This document shows, piece by piece, positions 32,703 through 41,620 of a stretch of 64,000 nucleotides of DNA. Both the position numbers and the translations under genes were made by a program. The DNA lies in assembly GCA_002471825.1 (NCBI GenBank), contig DKQS01000009.1, positions 186,001 to 250,000 of the forward strand, written 5' to 3'. The notes under the pieces were generated by a model, which searched no databases, was not told where the DNA came from, and saw nothing but the letters and a program-made list of their open reading frames with translations. Source of the stretch: Flavobacteriaceae bacterium UBA7302 (GTDB lineage: Bacteria; Bacteroidota; Bacteroidia; Flavobacteriales; Flavobacteriaceae). Within the stretch, counting starts at the first letter, position 1. The number at the start of each line of letters is the position of its first letter.

Positions 32703-35504
32703 TTAAATATCAATGATGTAGTTCGTCAAGTTAATGTCGTGGTCTAAGTTCATCTTTTTACGAAGTCTGTAACGCTTCACCTCAACACTTCTTGGTGAAA
32801 TATTTAACAAAGGTGCAATTTCCTTGGAAGATAGATTCAACCGCAAATAAGCACACAATCGTAAGTCATTGGGCGTCAAATCAGGATGCTTGGTTTTAAT
32901 CTTTCTAAGAAACTTCTTATCAGCATTATTGAAGGCTTCTTGAAACAATTTCCAATCGTCTGTATTGTTCAAATCTTTATCGATGATTCGTATCACCTTA
33001 TCAATCCGTTTCTCTCCTCCATTTACAAGTTCGTTCTTTATCTCATTTAAGAATTCATTCTTTTTAATGATGCTCATGGTTGAGGTAGCTAACTCGCGGT
33101 TCTTCCCTTCAATATCATTTCGAAGCTTTTCATTGTTCAGTTTGATGATTTGCTTTGAATTTTCCAACTCCTTTAATTCTAATTCCTTTTGAGTTCTTTC
33201 AAGAATTTGAGCACGTTGTTTTTGGTAGTACTTCCTTGTGATAAGATGAATGGAGTAGAGAATCAGTCCGAATAAGGCCAGGTAAACCAATCGCATTCCG
33301 TTCGACGCATACCACGGTTTTTTAATCCTAAATTGATATTGGACTTCATTGGAACTCTTTACATCGTTCAGGTAGGCATTTAATCTCAAGGTATATGTTC
33401 CTGGTGATAAGTTCTCGTAGACAATTTTGTTGGAATTCTTCAACTCATTCCACACCTCATTGTATCCATCCAATTTGTAGGAATACTTCTTCAAATAGGT
33501 TTTGTTAAAGTTGTTGACACTACAATTGAATATGATGTTGTTCGACTCAGGATCGAACTCATTTTCTGCGGTTATGTTCGCATACTTAATTTCCTTGTCG
33601 ATTTCATAAGCACCTACTTTGTTAATACCAACAAAGAATTGATCCGGCGATTCTGGCGCATCCAAATCGATGGTCACATAACCATTTGAAGTACCCAATA
33701 AATACTTGTTCTGATTCAATGAAATGATATTCTCGTATCCAGAAGCACCTTTGATCAGAGTACCCGAAATTGGCACCTTGTGAATTTGATAGGAACTACT
33801 TAGGCTCCCTGGCGAAAGATATCGCAAACCTTCGCTAGTAAATGACCAAAGTCTATTTTGAAATGTATCGTGTACGAGTTTGGCAGACTCAAATGTTTTG
33901 AGCGGAATCAATTGACTGTATATCGAATCTTTTTCAAAAGTATTCTGGTCTTTATTAAAAACATAGACGCCCTCCTTTGAAGCATACAGCATTTTGTCAT
34001 TGTACTTGGTCAAGCTAGAATGAAGCCCCTTAGAAATAGACGCTACCTTATCATTCTGTATCACACGTTGCAGATCTTCTGAAAGCTTCAATTGAAAAAC
34101 ACCTTTGTACTCATGGTTGATAAAAAGTGTTCTAGAATCCAGGAGTTCGAACTGTTTACTAGATGTGGAGTAATTCTTAATTTTATGAGAATAACTCCAC
34201 TGTCCTTGTCGTTTTTTCAAAATATAAAGTCCATCATAATTACCCTGAAGCAGGGTTGTATCGTCAATTTTTCGAATCAACCAGGCACCCAGTACGTTGG
34301 AAATTAAACGAGCTTTTGAACCGCTAACGATCAGCGTTCCTTTATCATGACCACAAAACAGTTTCTCATCATGAATGGACAAACTCCAGACTTGACCTAA
34401 AGTATTGGGGATAATCGTATAGTCGTCTCTTGAACCTTCTCTTTTGTAAAACAATCCCTGATTGGTACCGAGATAGAGATTCCCATCAAATTTGATGGAA
34501 GTGTAAACCGTTCCCAAGGAACCGTTCTTATCATTGTAAAATTGGTAGTTGGATTTTAAATTTACAAGTCCTATCCCCTTGTCTAGGCCCAACCAAATGT
34601 TTTCATCGCGATCTTGAAAGATGGATAAAATGGTATTGTTGAGCAGCCCATTGTTTTGGTTGATCCGATAGAGCAAAGTACCATCCTTTGAAAAATACAG
34701 CAATCCGTTGGAGATTGTTCCAACCACAAATTCATCGTTATTGGTCTTTAAGGCACTGTAAATGGAGAATCCCCGTAAATTTTTTGATAGTGTATTGTTA
34801 TCCTTTTTAACCGTCTTATTGTCGACTGAATAAATCCCTGCGGATTGGGTAAGTGCATAAAGCACATTATCTATTTTGTAAAACTGAACAACTTTATTGT
34901 TTTTCAAATCAGAATTGGAAGAAATTAGAATGGGTTCTCCATTTTCTATCTTATAAATTCCGTGCAGATAATCCTGAAAGTAAAACATCTCCCCAATCTT
35001 AGTGAGCTTGCTTAAATTGTTTTTCGCATGTATCACCTTGGTTTGACCGAGTTTTAAATTGATCAAATAAATACGTTGTAAAGACTTGAAAAGCATCCAA
35101 TCACCCAAATCAAAAATCTCCCAAATTTGCTCATCTTCAAGCATGTCAAGATCAAACTTCTCTGCAATCGAGGTGTAATTTAAAGCACCGAACTCATCTC
35201 GTTTCCAATAACCGAAGTCTTTGTAAAATCCCGAAAAGATCAATCCTTTATGAAACAATACGGATCTCATGATAGACTCATTGGGTGTCGGGTACAATTC
35301 CCAGCTATCCCCATTGAATTCTAGTAAACCTTTGTTGTTGGCGATGTAGATGGTTTTTTGTTGATCTTGTGTCACCGACCAATTTTGATTTTCAGCATGA
35401 TAATCTTCAGGGGTAAAAGTCTGAAGGGGAGGAATTTCCTGTGCAGAAATGGAAATACTAACAAATAAAACTATACGTAACAGGAAAGATATGTTGTGGT
35501 TCAT
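32703..35504 (-). CDS. SusR-like membrane-anchored regulator with LuxR-type HTH
   Basis: 933 residues. A signal peptide or first membrane segment (to about 21, '…SISISAQ') is followed by a periplasmic propeller region (about 30-640, repeats such as 'DENIWLGLDKGIGLVNLKS', 'GNLYLGTNQGLFY' and 'NKYLLGTSNGYVTID'), a Y_Y_Y-like domain (about 655-730, 'KYSYKLDGYNEVWNEL ... LSPGTYTLRLNA'), a membrane helix (about 738-755) and a coiled coil (about 760-830). The C-terminal HTH is 'LSSKEIAPLLNISPRSVEVKRYRLRKKMNL' (about 891-918). No histidine kinase or receiver domain is present, so this is a one-component sensor of the SusR kind, not a hybrid two-component protein. It probably senses periplasmic oligosaccharides and activates the susC promoter just downstream; the boxes at 7709, 24740, 24843, 32572 and 32682 are candidate targets. 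Confidence 0.85.
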   Translation of the reverse strand: MNHNISFLLRIVLFVSISISAQEIPPLQTFTPEDYHAENQNWSVTQDQQKTIYIANNKGLLEFNGDSWELYPTPNESIMRSVLFHKGLIFSGFYKDFGYWKRDEFGALNYTSIAEKFDLDMLEDEQIWEIFDLGDWMLFKSLQRIYLINLKLGQTKVIHAKNNLSKLTKIGEMFYFQDYLHGIYKIENGEPILISSNSDLKNNKVVQFYKIDNVLYALTQSAGIYSVDNKTVKKDNNTLSKNLRGFSIYSALKTNNDEFVVGTISNGLLYFSKDGTLLYRINQNNGLLNNTILSIFQDRDENIWLGLDKGIGLVNLKSNYQFYNDKNGSLGTVYTSIKFDGNLYLGTNQGLFYKREGSRDDYTIIPNTLGQVWSLSIHDEKLFCGHDKGTLIVSGSKARLISNVLGAWLIRKIDDTTLLQGNYDGLYILKKRQGQWSYSHKIKNYSTSSKQFELLDSRTLFINHEYKGVFQLKLSEDLQRVIQNDKVASISKGLHSSLTKYNDKMLYASKEGVYVFNKDQNTFEKDSIYSQLIPLKTFESAKLVHDTFQNRLWSFTSEGLRYLSPGSLSSSYQIHKVPISGTLIKGASGYENIISLNQNKYLLGTSNGYVTIDLDAPESPDQFFVGINKVGAYEIDKEIKYANITAENEFDPESNNIIFNCSVNNFNKTYLKKYSYKLDGYNEVWNELKNSNKIVYENLSPGTYTLRLNAYLNDVKSSNEVQYQFRIKKPWYASNGMRLVYLALFGLILYSIHLITRKYYQKQRAQILERTQKELELKELENSKQIIKLNNEKLRNDIEGKNRELATSTMSIIKKNEFLNEIKNELVNGGEKRIDKVIRIIDKDLNNTDDWKLFQEAFNNADKKFLRKIKTKHPDLTPNDLRLCAYLRLNLSSKEIAPLLNISPRSVEVKRYRLRKKMNLDHDINLTNYIIDI

Positions 35505-35668
35505 TTTGTTAATGTTGTGGTGTTAAATATACTGTTTTCCTTTTAAAAAGGAGAAATCACAAGCCTCTTCACAATTCTGTATAGTTTCTTCCTCAACAAA
35601 ACCAAAGATAAATAGTAATAGACAAAACTTATTACAAATTTAATTATGATTTGTTTAACAAATATGAG

Positions 35669-35676
35669 TATCTTTG
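35669..35676 (+). promoter_or_regulatory. -7 promoter element (TATCTTTG)
   Basis: A perfect match to the Bacteroidota TAnnTTTG element, 15 bp before the ATG at 35692. No well-spaced TTG is seen at -33. Its position rules out the TTG at 35674 as the start of the small gene. Confidence 0.55.
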
Positions 35677-35691
35677 AATAAAAGGTATTCA

Positions 35692-35880
35692 ATGGATTTT
35701 ATAAAAAAGCTGGGAATAGCTAATTTTTTAATCTTGGTATTGCTTCTGGCAATTATTATTGTAGCCGAATGGTTATTCCTCTCTGGAGAAAAGCTACATG
35801 GAATTTTTATTGGGCTGTGGGCACCAACCCTCTTAGGTGTAATTATTTACCTCAAAATTATCAAAAATGAACGCAGATAG
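35692..35880 (+). CDS. Small two-helix membrane protein, 62 aa
   Basis: Starts at the ATG at 35692 because the alternative TTG at 35674 lies inside the -7 element. It has two hydrophobic segments ('NFLILVLLLAIIIVAEWLFL' and 'GIFIGLWAPTLLGVIIYLKI') and a basic tail (KNERR). It overlaps the next tiny gene by 14 bp, which implies coupled translation. I recognise no family. It lies between the two glucan loci, divergent from the SusR-like gene. Confidence 0.6.
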   Translation: MDFIKKLGIANFLILVLLLAIIIVAEWLFLSGEKLHGIFIGLWAPTLLGVIIYLKIIKNERR

Positions 35881-35977
35881 TATCGTACTTTACTTTTCGA
35901 TTTTTGTCGGGCTATGCGTCTTTCTTTGGGCTTATTTCATGATACGGGAATTTGACCGCATTACCAGAGGTAAATAA
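35867..35977 (+). CDS. Single-helix membrane microprotein, 36 aa
   Basis: ATG at 35867, TAA at 35975-35977. The product has one membrane helix ('VLYFSIFVGLCVFLWAYFMI') and a charged end (REFDRITRGK). It overlaps the upstream small gene and stops one base before the stop codon of the convergent GH97 gene, leaving no room for a terminator. The overlap, the clear membrane helix and the positive C-terminal tail support a real gene, but homologues would have to confirm it. Confidence 0.5.
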   Translation: MNADSIVLYFSIFVGLCVFLWAYFMIREFDRITRGK

Positions 35978-38083
35978 CTATTGCTTTACAAAGCTAACGG
36001 CTACACCTCCACCTTGAGCCAAATTGATATTCATACTATCATTCTTAGTCACCTGTACTTTTTCGATTGCTAAACTCAATGGGTTTTTATCCCAATGAGC
36101 GTCTGTTCCATCTTTGTAAATGATGGCTTCATAGGTGCTGTTTGGATCAAGAAAATTTAAGGAAAGTTCAAAAGAACGCGAATTTTCATCCGTAATACTT
36201 CCTAAGAACCAATTATCAGTTCCTTTTTCTTTTCGTGCAATGGTGACATAATCTCCTACCGCTCCATTTAGCACTCTTGTTTCAGACCAATCGACGCCAA
36301 CATCCTTGATGAATTGCAATGCTTTCGGATTTGCCTCATAGTGCTCTACCAAGTCTGCCGCCATTTGAACGGGTGAATAGATGACCACATACAAAGCCAA
36401 TTGTTGAGCCAATGTCGTATTTACTTGATTGTCTTTTCGGTATTCATCAAATTTGATATTGAAAATACCCGGAGTGAAATCGATTGGGCCTGCCAACATT
36501 CTCGTAAAAGCAACAATAGGTAAATGCTCTGGGGGGTTACCTCCATCGCCCGACCATGCATTGAACTCCTGCCCTCTCAGTCCTTCTCGTGAGATAATAT
36601 TCGGATAGGTTCTTCGCAATCCGGTTGCTTTAATAGGTTCATGGGCATTTACAGCTACTTGATACTTGGCTGCCTTAATAGCAGCATTGTTATAATGATT
36701 GACCATGTACTGACCATGGTGGTACTCTCCTTTTGGCAAAATCTTTCCGACATACCCAGACTTCACGGCATGCATGCCATATTTCTGCATCAATGCGTAT
36801 GCGGTATCTTGTTGTTTTTCATAAGTCTCTGTGGCGGCTGAGGTTTCATGGTGCATAATGATCTCCACACCTTTTTCTTTGGCATAGCTTGTCACTTCAT
36901 CCAAATCGTAATCAGGATATGACGTCACAAAATCGAATACTCCCTCGCGATCTTCGAAACCAATCCAGCGTTCCCAGCCCGTATTCCAGCCTTCCACAAG
37001 CACTCCTCCTATATTATTCTTGGCCGAAAAGTCTATAAATCGTTTTACATTTTCTGTGGTTGCCCCATGTTTTCCATGGGCTTTCCCAGTATCTTTCCAT
37101 TTGCCATCCACGAGTTCCATACCATAATCCCAAGAAGATTTCCCTAGGTGCATTTCCCACCAAACCCCTGTGTATTTCATCGGTTTGAACCAAGAAACAT
37201 CTCCTAATTTGTTGGGCTCATTCAAATTGACAATCAATTTTGATTCGATCAATGCCGGCGCATTATCCGTTATCTGGATGGTTCTCCATGGTGTATGAAA
37301 TGGAGTTGTTCTTTTTACTTTGTAATCTGTATTTCGCGAACCAACCAATTGACTTTTAAAGGAAAGGTTCTCGGTATCAACTTTAAGCGTCATTCCAGAA
37401 TAATCAATCAAAGCAGCCTCGTGGAAACTTAAATGAGTTCCATCCTTACCTACCAGGGTCACTGGGGTATTTACTGCGTTATCAGGAATATAAGTCTGTG
37501 CTAAATTGGTATGAGCAATGTAAGACTTGGCGTCAATTTCAGACAATTTTGTGGTGCTGTACAAATGCTCGTAGATATCCCAGTCTCCAGGAATCCAGAA
37601 GGTTTTGTAATCTTCCGTTAAATTGAATTCGGTGTGCTCTTCCTTGATGTAAACCTCTTTTAAATTTTGTTGTTCTGGGAATTCATAGCGAAATCCTACT
37701 CCGTCATTGTATACACGGAAAACCAAATTCATTTTTCGTTTCAAATCGTCGCGTTCCTCCAATTCGACCCGAACTTCCTTATAATAATTGCGAACCGATT
37801 GCTGTTCTCCCCAAGGCATTTCCCAGCGTTCATCTACTTCAACAGGTTTCTTAACACGAGCGATAAAGCCTTTTCGAAGTGCTGGAGCATCTTTTAAATC
37901 GAATCCTACAAATGAGGTATCGATGATGGCCTTTGTCTTGTAATTGATCGTATAATAAAACTCACCCTCTTGGGATAGAAAGAAATTCACTTCAATATTC
38001 TCATCTGGAGAGGTAATTTTTGATGATGCTACTTCACAAGACATGAATAAAAAAACACTTAGGATTACAACAAAGATTCTCAT
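35978..38083 (-). CDS. susB: GH97 alpha-glucosidase (SusB-like, inverting type)
   Basis: 701 residues; lipoprotein signal with cysteine 16 ('FLFMSC'). Three glutamates match the SusB active site in both motif and spacing: E413 in 'IMHHETSA', E482 in 'VNAHEPIK' and E506 in 'GLRGQEFNAW'; the 69- and 24-residue spacings equal those of SusB E439, E508 and E532. This is the set of the inverting alpha-glucosidase branch and not of the retaining alpha-galactosidase branch. It releases glucose from malto-oligosaccharides, probably in the periplasm. It is the last gene of the minus-strand alpha-glucan operon, 1 bp after the GH13 gene. Confidence 0.92.
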   Translation of the reverse strand: MRIFVVILSVFLFMSCEVASSKITSPDENIEVNFFLSQEGEFYYTINYKTKAIIDTSFVGFDLKDAPALRKGFIARVKKPVEVDERWEMPWGEQQSVRNYYKEVRVELEERDDLKRKMNLVFRVYNDGVGFRYEFPEQQNLKEVYIKEEHTEFNLTEDYKTFWIPGDWDIYEHLYSTTKLSEIDAKSYIAHTNLAQTYIPDNAVNTPVTLVGKDGTHLSFHEAALIDYSGMTLKVDTENLSFKSQLVGSRNTDYKVKRTTPFHTPWRTIQITDNAPALIESKLIVNLNEPNKLGDVSWFKPMKYTGVWWEMHLGKSSWDYGMELVDGKWKDTGKAHGKHGATTENVKRFIDFSAKNNIGGVLVEGWNTGWERWIGFEDREGVFDFVTSYPDYDLDEVTSYAKEKGVEIIMHHETSAATETYEKQQDTAYALMQKYGMHAVKSGYVGKILPKGEYHHGQYMVNHYNNAAIKAAKYQVAVNAHEPIKATGLRRTYPNIISREGLRGQEFNAWSGDGGNPPEHLPIVAFTRMLAGPIDFTPGIFNIKFDEYRKDNQVNTTLAQQLALYVVIYSPVQMAADLVEHYEANPKALQFIKDVGVDWSETRVLNGAVGDYVTIARKEKGTDNWFLGSITDENSRSFELSLNFLDPNSTYEAIIYKDGTDAHWDKNPLSLAIEKVQVTKNDSMNINLAQGGGVAVSFVKQ

Positions 38084-38084
38084 A

Positions 38085-39737
38085 TTACTTTTTCTCTAAT
38101 AAAACGATATCAAACTCAGAGTTTACAACTACTTTTCCGTCCTTAACTTCGGCTTCGACGTTTGCATAGGCATCTCGGACCATACTACCGTCTTCAAATA
38201 TGCCCGCAACATTAATTTCTTTAGCTCCTTTCACATAATTCAAGCCTACAACTACTTTATCTTCAGCAAGTTCTCTCGAAAAGCTATAGCCTCCCTCAGT
38301 AGTTATGGCTTTGTGTTTTCCTGCTCCTACAGATGGGTGTTTCGCACGAAATTGACCCAATTTTTGCCAGTGTGTTAGCACCGCTTTGTTCATTTCGTTA
38401 CCTGTTTCCTCCCAATTCATAAAAGATCTCAGAGTAGCGTCACCTTCAGTACCTTCAATCACTAAGGAACGTGCCGTTTCATCTCCGTAATAAACCTGAG
38501 AGGCACCAGGAGATAATAATAACAACGTCGCAGTTTCCATGGTATTTTCTCGCCTCGGATCAAAAGGCTGTCCATCATCATGAGAACTGAGGTAATTTAA
38601 TACTCCAAATCCTTCTAATTCGTTCTGTAAGGCCGTATCATACTTTACAAACAAGTCTTCTTTCGACATTTGTTTGGCATTCCACTTAAATTCGAAATTG
38701 ATCAGACTGTGAAAAGCCTTGTCAAAGTAATTGACTTTTTTATCTCCAAAATTGAAGAATTGGCCTCCGCTGATTCCGTAGTTGTATACCTCACCCACCA
38801 AGAAAAAGTCTGTGGCATCCATTACACGATCTGGATGATTCTTTTTGAATTCGTTGAACGCATAATCACATTCTACTCGAAACTCTTGCCAAACCGATTC
38901 TTCGGTATGTTTAACGGTATCCACACGATAGCCATCTATTCCAAATTCAGTAATATAATCGGTCAGCCACTTCATGATGTAAAATCTAGGCGCTCTTGGG
39001 TATCCAGTTCGCGCAAAAAAGGCATCTAATTCTTTCACCTCTTGCTCGTACCGTCCTTCTGCCTTCCATTTGGCTACCAATTGAGGTGGTAAAGCTACTT
39101 CCTTATCGCTATCTGTTAAAATGTCTGGTAAGTTCTTCACCAAGGTACAGGAAACGGTGTTCTCGTAGTTATCGTATTTACATTGCGGACTCGTACGTAC
39201 CCAGTCTGAAGGCCAAACCGGATCTTTTTCGGTAACAGGTCCCGTATGGTTGATCACGGCATCCAATAAAATTCGAATACCCTTGCTATGGGCAGCTTCT
39301 ACCAACTCTTTTAAATCTTCTTTGGTTCCAAAATTCGGATCAATTTTTGTCCAATCCTTGGTCCAATACCCATGAAAACCATAGGTAATTCCAGTCCCTT
39401 CGTCAGTTCCTCCGTGAATTTGTTCCACAATTGGAGTCATCCAAATGGCATTGATTCCCAAATCTGTGAAATAGCCCTCTTTTACCTTTTGGGTTACTCC
39501 TTTGATATCTCCACCTTCAAATCCGCGTAACTTTCCAGTTTCAGCGGTGCGATCAAAATTCACATCGTTGGAAGAATCTCCGTTATTAAATCGATCGGTT
39601 AATAGGAAATACACGTTAGCTGCCTTCCAATTAAATTGTTTGTTATTTTTATCGTTGATTGCCACGTCAGTGTTGGGTTTGTCTTTACAACTTAGTATAG
39701 TTAGTAAGCTTAATAAGAAACCAATTTTTCTAAACAT
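38085..39737 (-). CDS. GH13 alpha-amylase lipoprotein
   Basis: 550 residues; lipid cysteine 17 ('LLTILSC'). GH13 regions: I 'LLDAVINHTG' (about 157-166), II 'GIDGYRVDTVKH' with nucleophile D273, III 'FFLVGEVYNYG' with acid E316, and IV 'LSSHDDGQPF' (about 385-395). The region between about 185 and 250 is an enlarged B domain with two cysteines ('SPQCKYDNYENTVSC') that may form a disulfide. A C-terminal beta domain follows. It probably acts as an outer-membrane or periplasmic amylase on maltodextrins. Confidence 0.9.
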   Translation of the reverse strand: MFRKIGFLLSLLTILSCKDKPNTDVAINDKNNKQFNWKAANVYFLLTDRFNNGDSSNDVNFDRTAETGKLRGFEGGDIKGVTQKVKEGYFTDLGINAIWMTPIVEQIHGGTDEGTGITYGFHGYWTKDWTKIDPNFGTKEDLKELVEAAHSKGIRILLDAVINHTGPVTEKDPVWPSDWVRTSPQCKYDNYENTVSCTLVKNLPDILTDSDKEVALPPQLVAKWKAEGRYEQEVKELDAFFARTGYPRAPRFYIMKWLTDYITEFGIDGYRVDTVKHTEESVWQEFRVECDYAFNEFKKNHPDRVMDATDFFLVGEVYNYGISGGQFFNFGDKKVNYFDKAFHSLINFEFKWNAKQMSKEDLFVKYDTALQNELEGFGVLNYLSSHDDGQPFDPRRENTMETATLLLLSPGASQVYYGDETARSLVIEGTEGDATLRSFMNWEETGNEMNKAVLTHWQKLGQFRAKHPSVGAGKHKAITTEGGYSFSRELAEDKVVVGLNYVKGAKEINVAGIFEDGSMVRDAYANVEAEVKDGKVVVNSEFDIVLLEKK

Positions 39738-39738
39738 A

Positions 39739-41613
39739 TTATTGAATTTTAAGGATAAAGGATTCTAAAGGTTGAACATCTACTCTCACACGAGCGTTTC
39801 CATCTTTCACCAATAGGGTTGACGAATATTGTTGATACAGTTGGTCTTTCACCTGGTATTCTCCATCTTGTAAATTCCATTTTGCGACAATATCGCTAGG
39901 AAGTCCTAACTCGAAACCATAGGTATTTTCTGCATTAAAATTTGAAACAATTATCAGTTTTTCATCGCCCTTCCAACGGACGAAAGAAAGTACTTTTTCG
40001 TTGTACCACTCTGTATTTCCTCGGTTGAACTGATGAATATCTGCATATTCCCCCATCAAGGCATCGGAAGATATGGTGAAGTTCAGCAAACGCTTGTAAA
40101 AATCTCTCAAGTCTTTTTCAGCTTGGGTTGATTGTCCGCCGTCAAACTTTTTGTCATTTACCCACCGTTGTAGTGATGGTACTCCGATGTAATCGAAAAT
40201 AGAGGTACGTGACGGACTACCAAAACCAGCATTTTCTGCTCCAGGCTCACCAAATTCTTGTCCGAAGTAAATCATGGTAGGCGCTGTGGAAATGGTCGCA
40301 GAGACCACCATGGCTGGTTTTCCTTTTAAAGCGTCACCAGCAAACTCTGGACTCGCAATGCGCTGTTCGTCATGATTTTCTAAAAAATGCAGCATATGAT
40401 GCTCAATATCTTTCAATCCTTCTTGAATTGGCGGAATGTTGTCTGTTAATCCATGACCCTGCATTACGTGCTTGATGGTATCATACAATTCAACCTTGTC
40501 GTACAGGTAATCCATTTTTCCTTTGTGAATGTAATCTCTATACAAAGAAGGATTGTATACTTCTGCTAGTAAGAAGGCATCGGGATTCTTCATTTTGATG
40601 GATGAATTCATAAAACTCCAAAATTCAACAGGTACCATTTCGGCCATATCGTATCGGAAGCCATCAACGCCTTTATCTATCCAATAAAGTGCAATGTCTC
40701 TAAATTTTATCCATGAATCTGGAACGGTTTTGTCCTTCCAGAATTCAAAGTGCTTTTTGTAACCCTCATTTTCGAATCCCGCTGGTAGTTCATCAAAATC
40801 TTTTCGCCCGTCAGGAGAAACTCCATAATTCACCTTCACCGTTTCATACCAATCGTAAAAACTTGGTTTTGAGGCTCTTGAACCATTTCCTGTCCATTTT
40901 GCTGGATTTTCATCAAACTTACCATCCGATAATGGATGTGCATCACCTCCCAAAGGTTTGTATCCGTTTAAAAAGTCAGGAACTTCAAAAGCTTGACCCG
41001 GATTGTAATAAAAGTTGTTGTTAACATCGTATTGAACGTTGGTATTATCATCGGCTCCAAAGTCTTTGGTTCCTTCTGGATTTGATAAACTCTGATAGTT
41101 TCTCGCTACGTGATTCGGAACAATATCAATCAATAATTTCAATCCTGCTTTATGAGTACGTTCAATCAAAGCTTCAAACTCCCCCAATCGATTGGCAGGA
41201 TCCACTGCCAAATCTGGATTTACATTGTAATAATCTTTCACTGCATAAGGAGATCCAGCTCTACCTTTCACAACATCTGGATCATCATTGGAAATACCAT
41301 ATTTCGTGTAATCGGTTATGACATCGTGATGCGGAACCCCAGTATACCAAATATGAGTAACTCCTAATTCTTTTATTTCTTTTAGCGCAGTATCTGAGAA
41401 ATCATTGAATTTCCCTACTCCGTTTTCCTCAATGGTTCCCCAAGGTTTGTTGGTCGAATTGGTATTCCCAAACAATCGGGTAAAAACCTGATAAACAACT
41501 GTTTTCTTAGACTTGCTGTTATCTTCTTTTTTCATTTCAGACTCTTTATTTGATGTGCAGTGCCATGTTAGCAAAGAAATAGCTAAAAGCAGTAAATAAC
41601 TTCTTTTCCTCAT
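39739..41613 (-). CDS. GH13 family alpha-amylase-like lipoprotein
   Basis: 624 residues; lipid cysteine 19 ('LLTWHC'). GH13 regions: I 'LLIDIVPNHVAR', II 'GVDGFRYDMAEM' with nucleophile D322, III 'FLLAEVYNP' with acid E351, and IV 'LENHDEQRI'. A lysine-rich linker (about 22-37) separates the lipid anchor from the barrel. It differs enough from the neighbouring GH13 genes to suggest another subfamily and product pattern. It is encoded 7 bp after GH31 and 1 bp before the next GH13. Confidence 0.88.
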   Translation of the reverse strand: MRKRSYLLLLAISLLTWHCTSNKESEMKKEDNSKSKKTVVYQVFTRLFGNTNSTNKPWGTIEENGVGKFNDFSDTALKEIKELGVTHIWYTGVPHHDVITDYTKYGISNDDPDVVKGRAGSPYAVKDYYNVNPDLAVDPANRLGEFEALIERTHKAGLKLLIDIVPNHVARNYQSLSNPEGTKDFGADDNTNVQYDVNNNFYYNPGQAFEVPDFLNGYKPLGGDAHPLSDGKFDENPAKWTGNGSRASKPSFYDWYETVKVNYGVSPDGRKDFDELPAGFENEGYKKHFEFWKDKTVPDSWIKFRDIALYWIDKGVDGFRYDMAEMVPVEFWSFMNSSIKMKNPDAFLLAEVYNPSLYRDYIHKGKMDYLYDKVELYDTIKHVMQGHGLTDNIPPIQEGLKDIEHHMLHFLENHDEQRIASPEFAGDALKGKPAMVVSATISTAPTMIYFGQEFGEPGAENAGFGSPSRTSIFDYIGVPSLQRWVNDKKFDGGQSTQAEKDLRDFYKRLLNFTISSDALMGEYADIHQFNRGNTEWYNEKVLSFVRWKGDEKLIIVSNFNAENTYGFELGLPSDIVAKWNLQDGEYQVKDQLYQQYSSTLLVKDGNARVRVDVQPLESFILKIQ

Positions 41614-41620
41614 CGCTTGG

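Noticed and set aside
32703..35504. Hybrid two-component sensor (HTCS) for the propeller regulator
   Set aside because: Propeller, Y_Y_Y and membrane helix are present, but no histidine-kinase, ATPase or receiver region is found; the C-terminus goes from coiled coil straight to a LuxR-type HTH.
35578..35584. A sixth regulatory box upstream of the regulator gene (TGTATAG)
   Set aside because: Only one half-site is present and no partner lies at 11 bp, so it is likely chance.
35978..38083. GH97 retaining alpha-galactosidase
   Set aside because: The glutamates E413, E482 and E506 match the inverting SusB set in motif and spacing; the nucleophile aspartate of the retaining branch is not the pattern seen.
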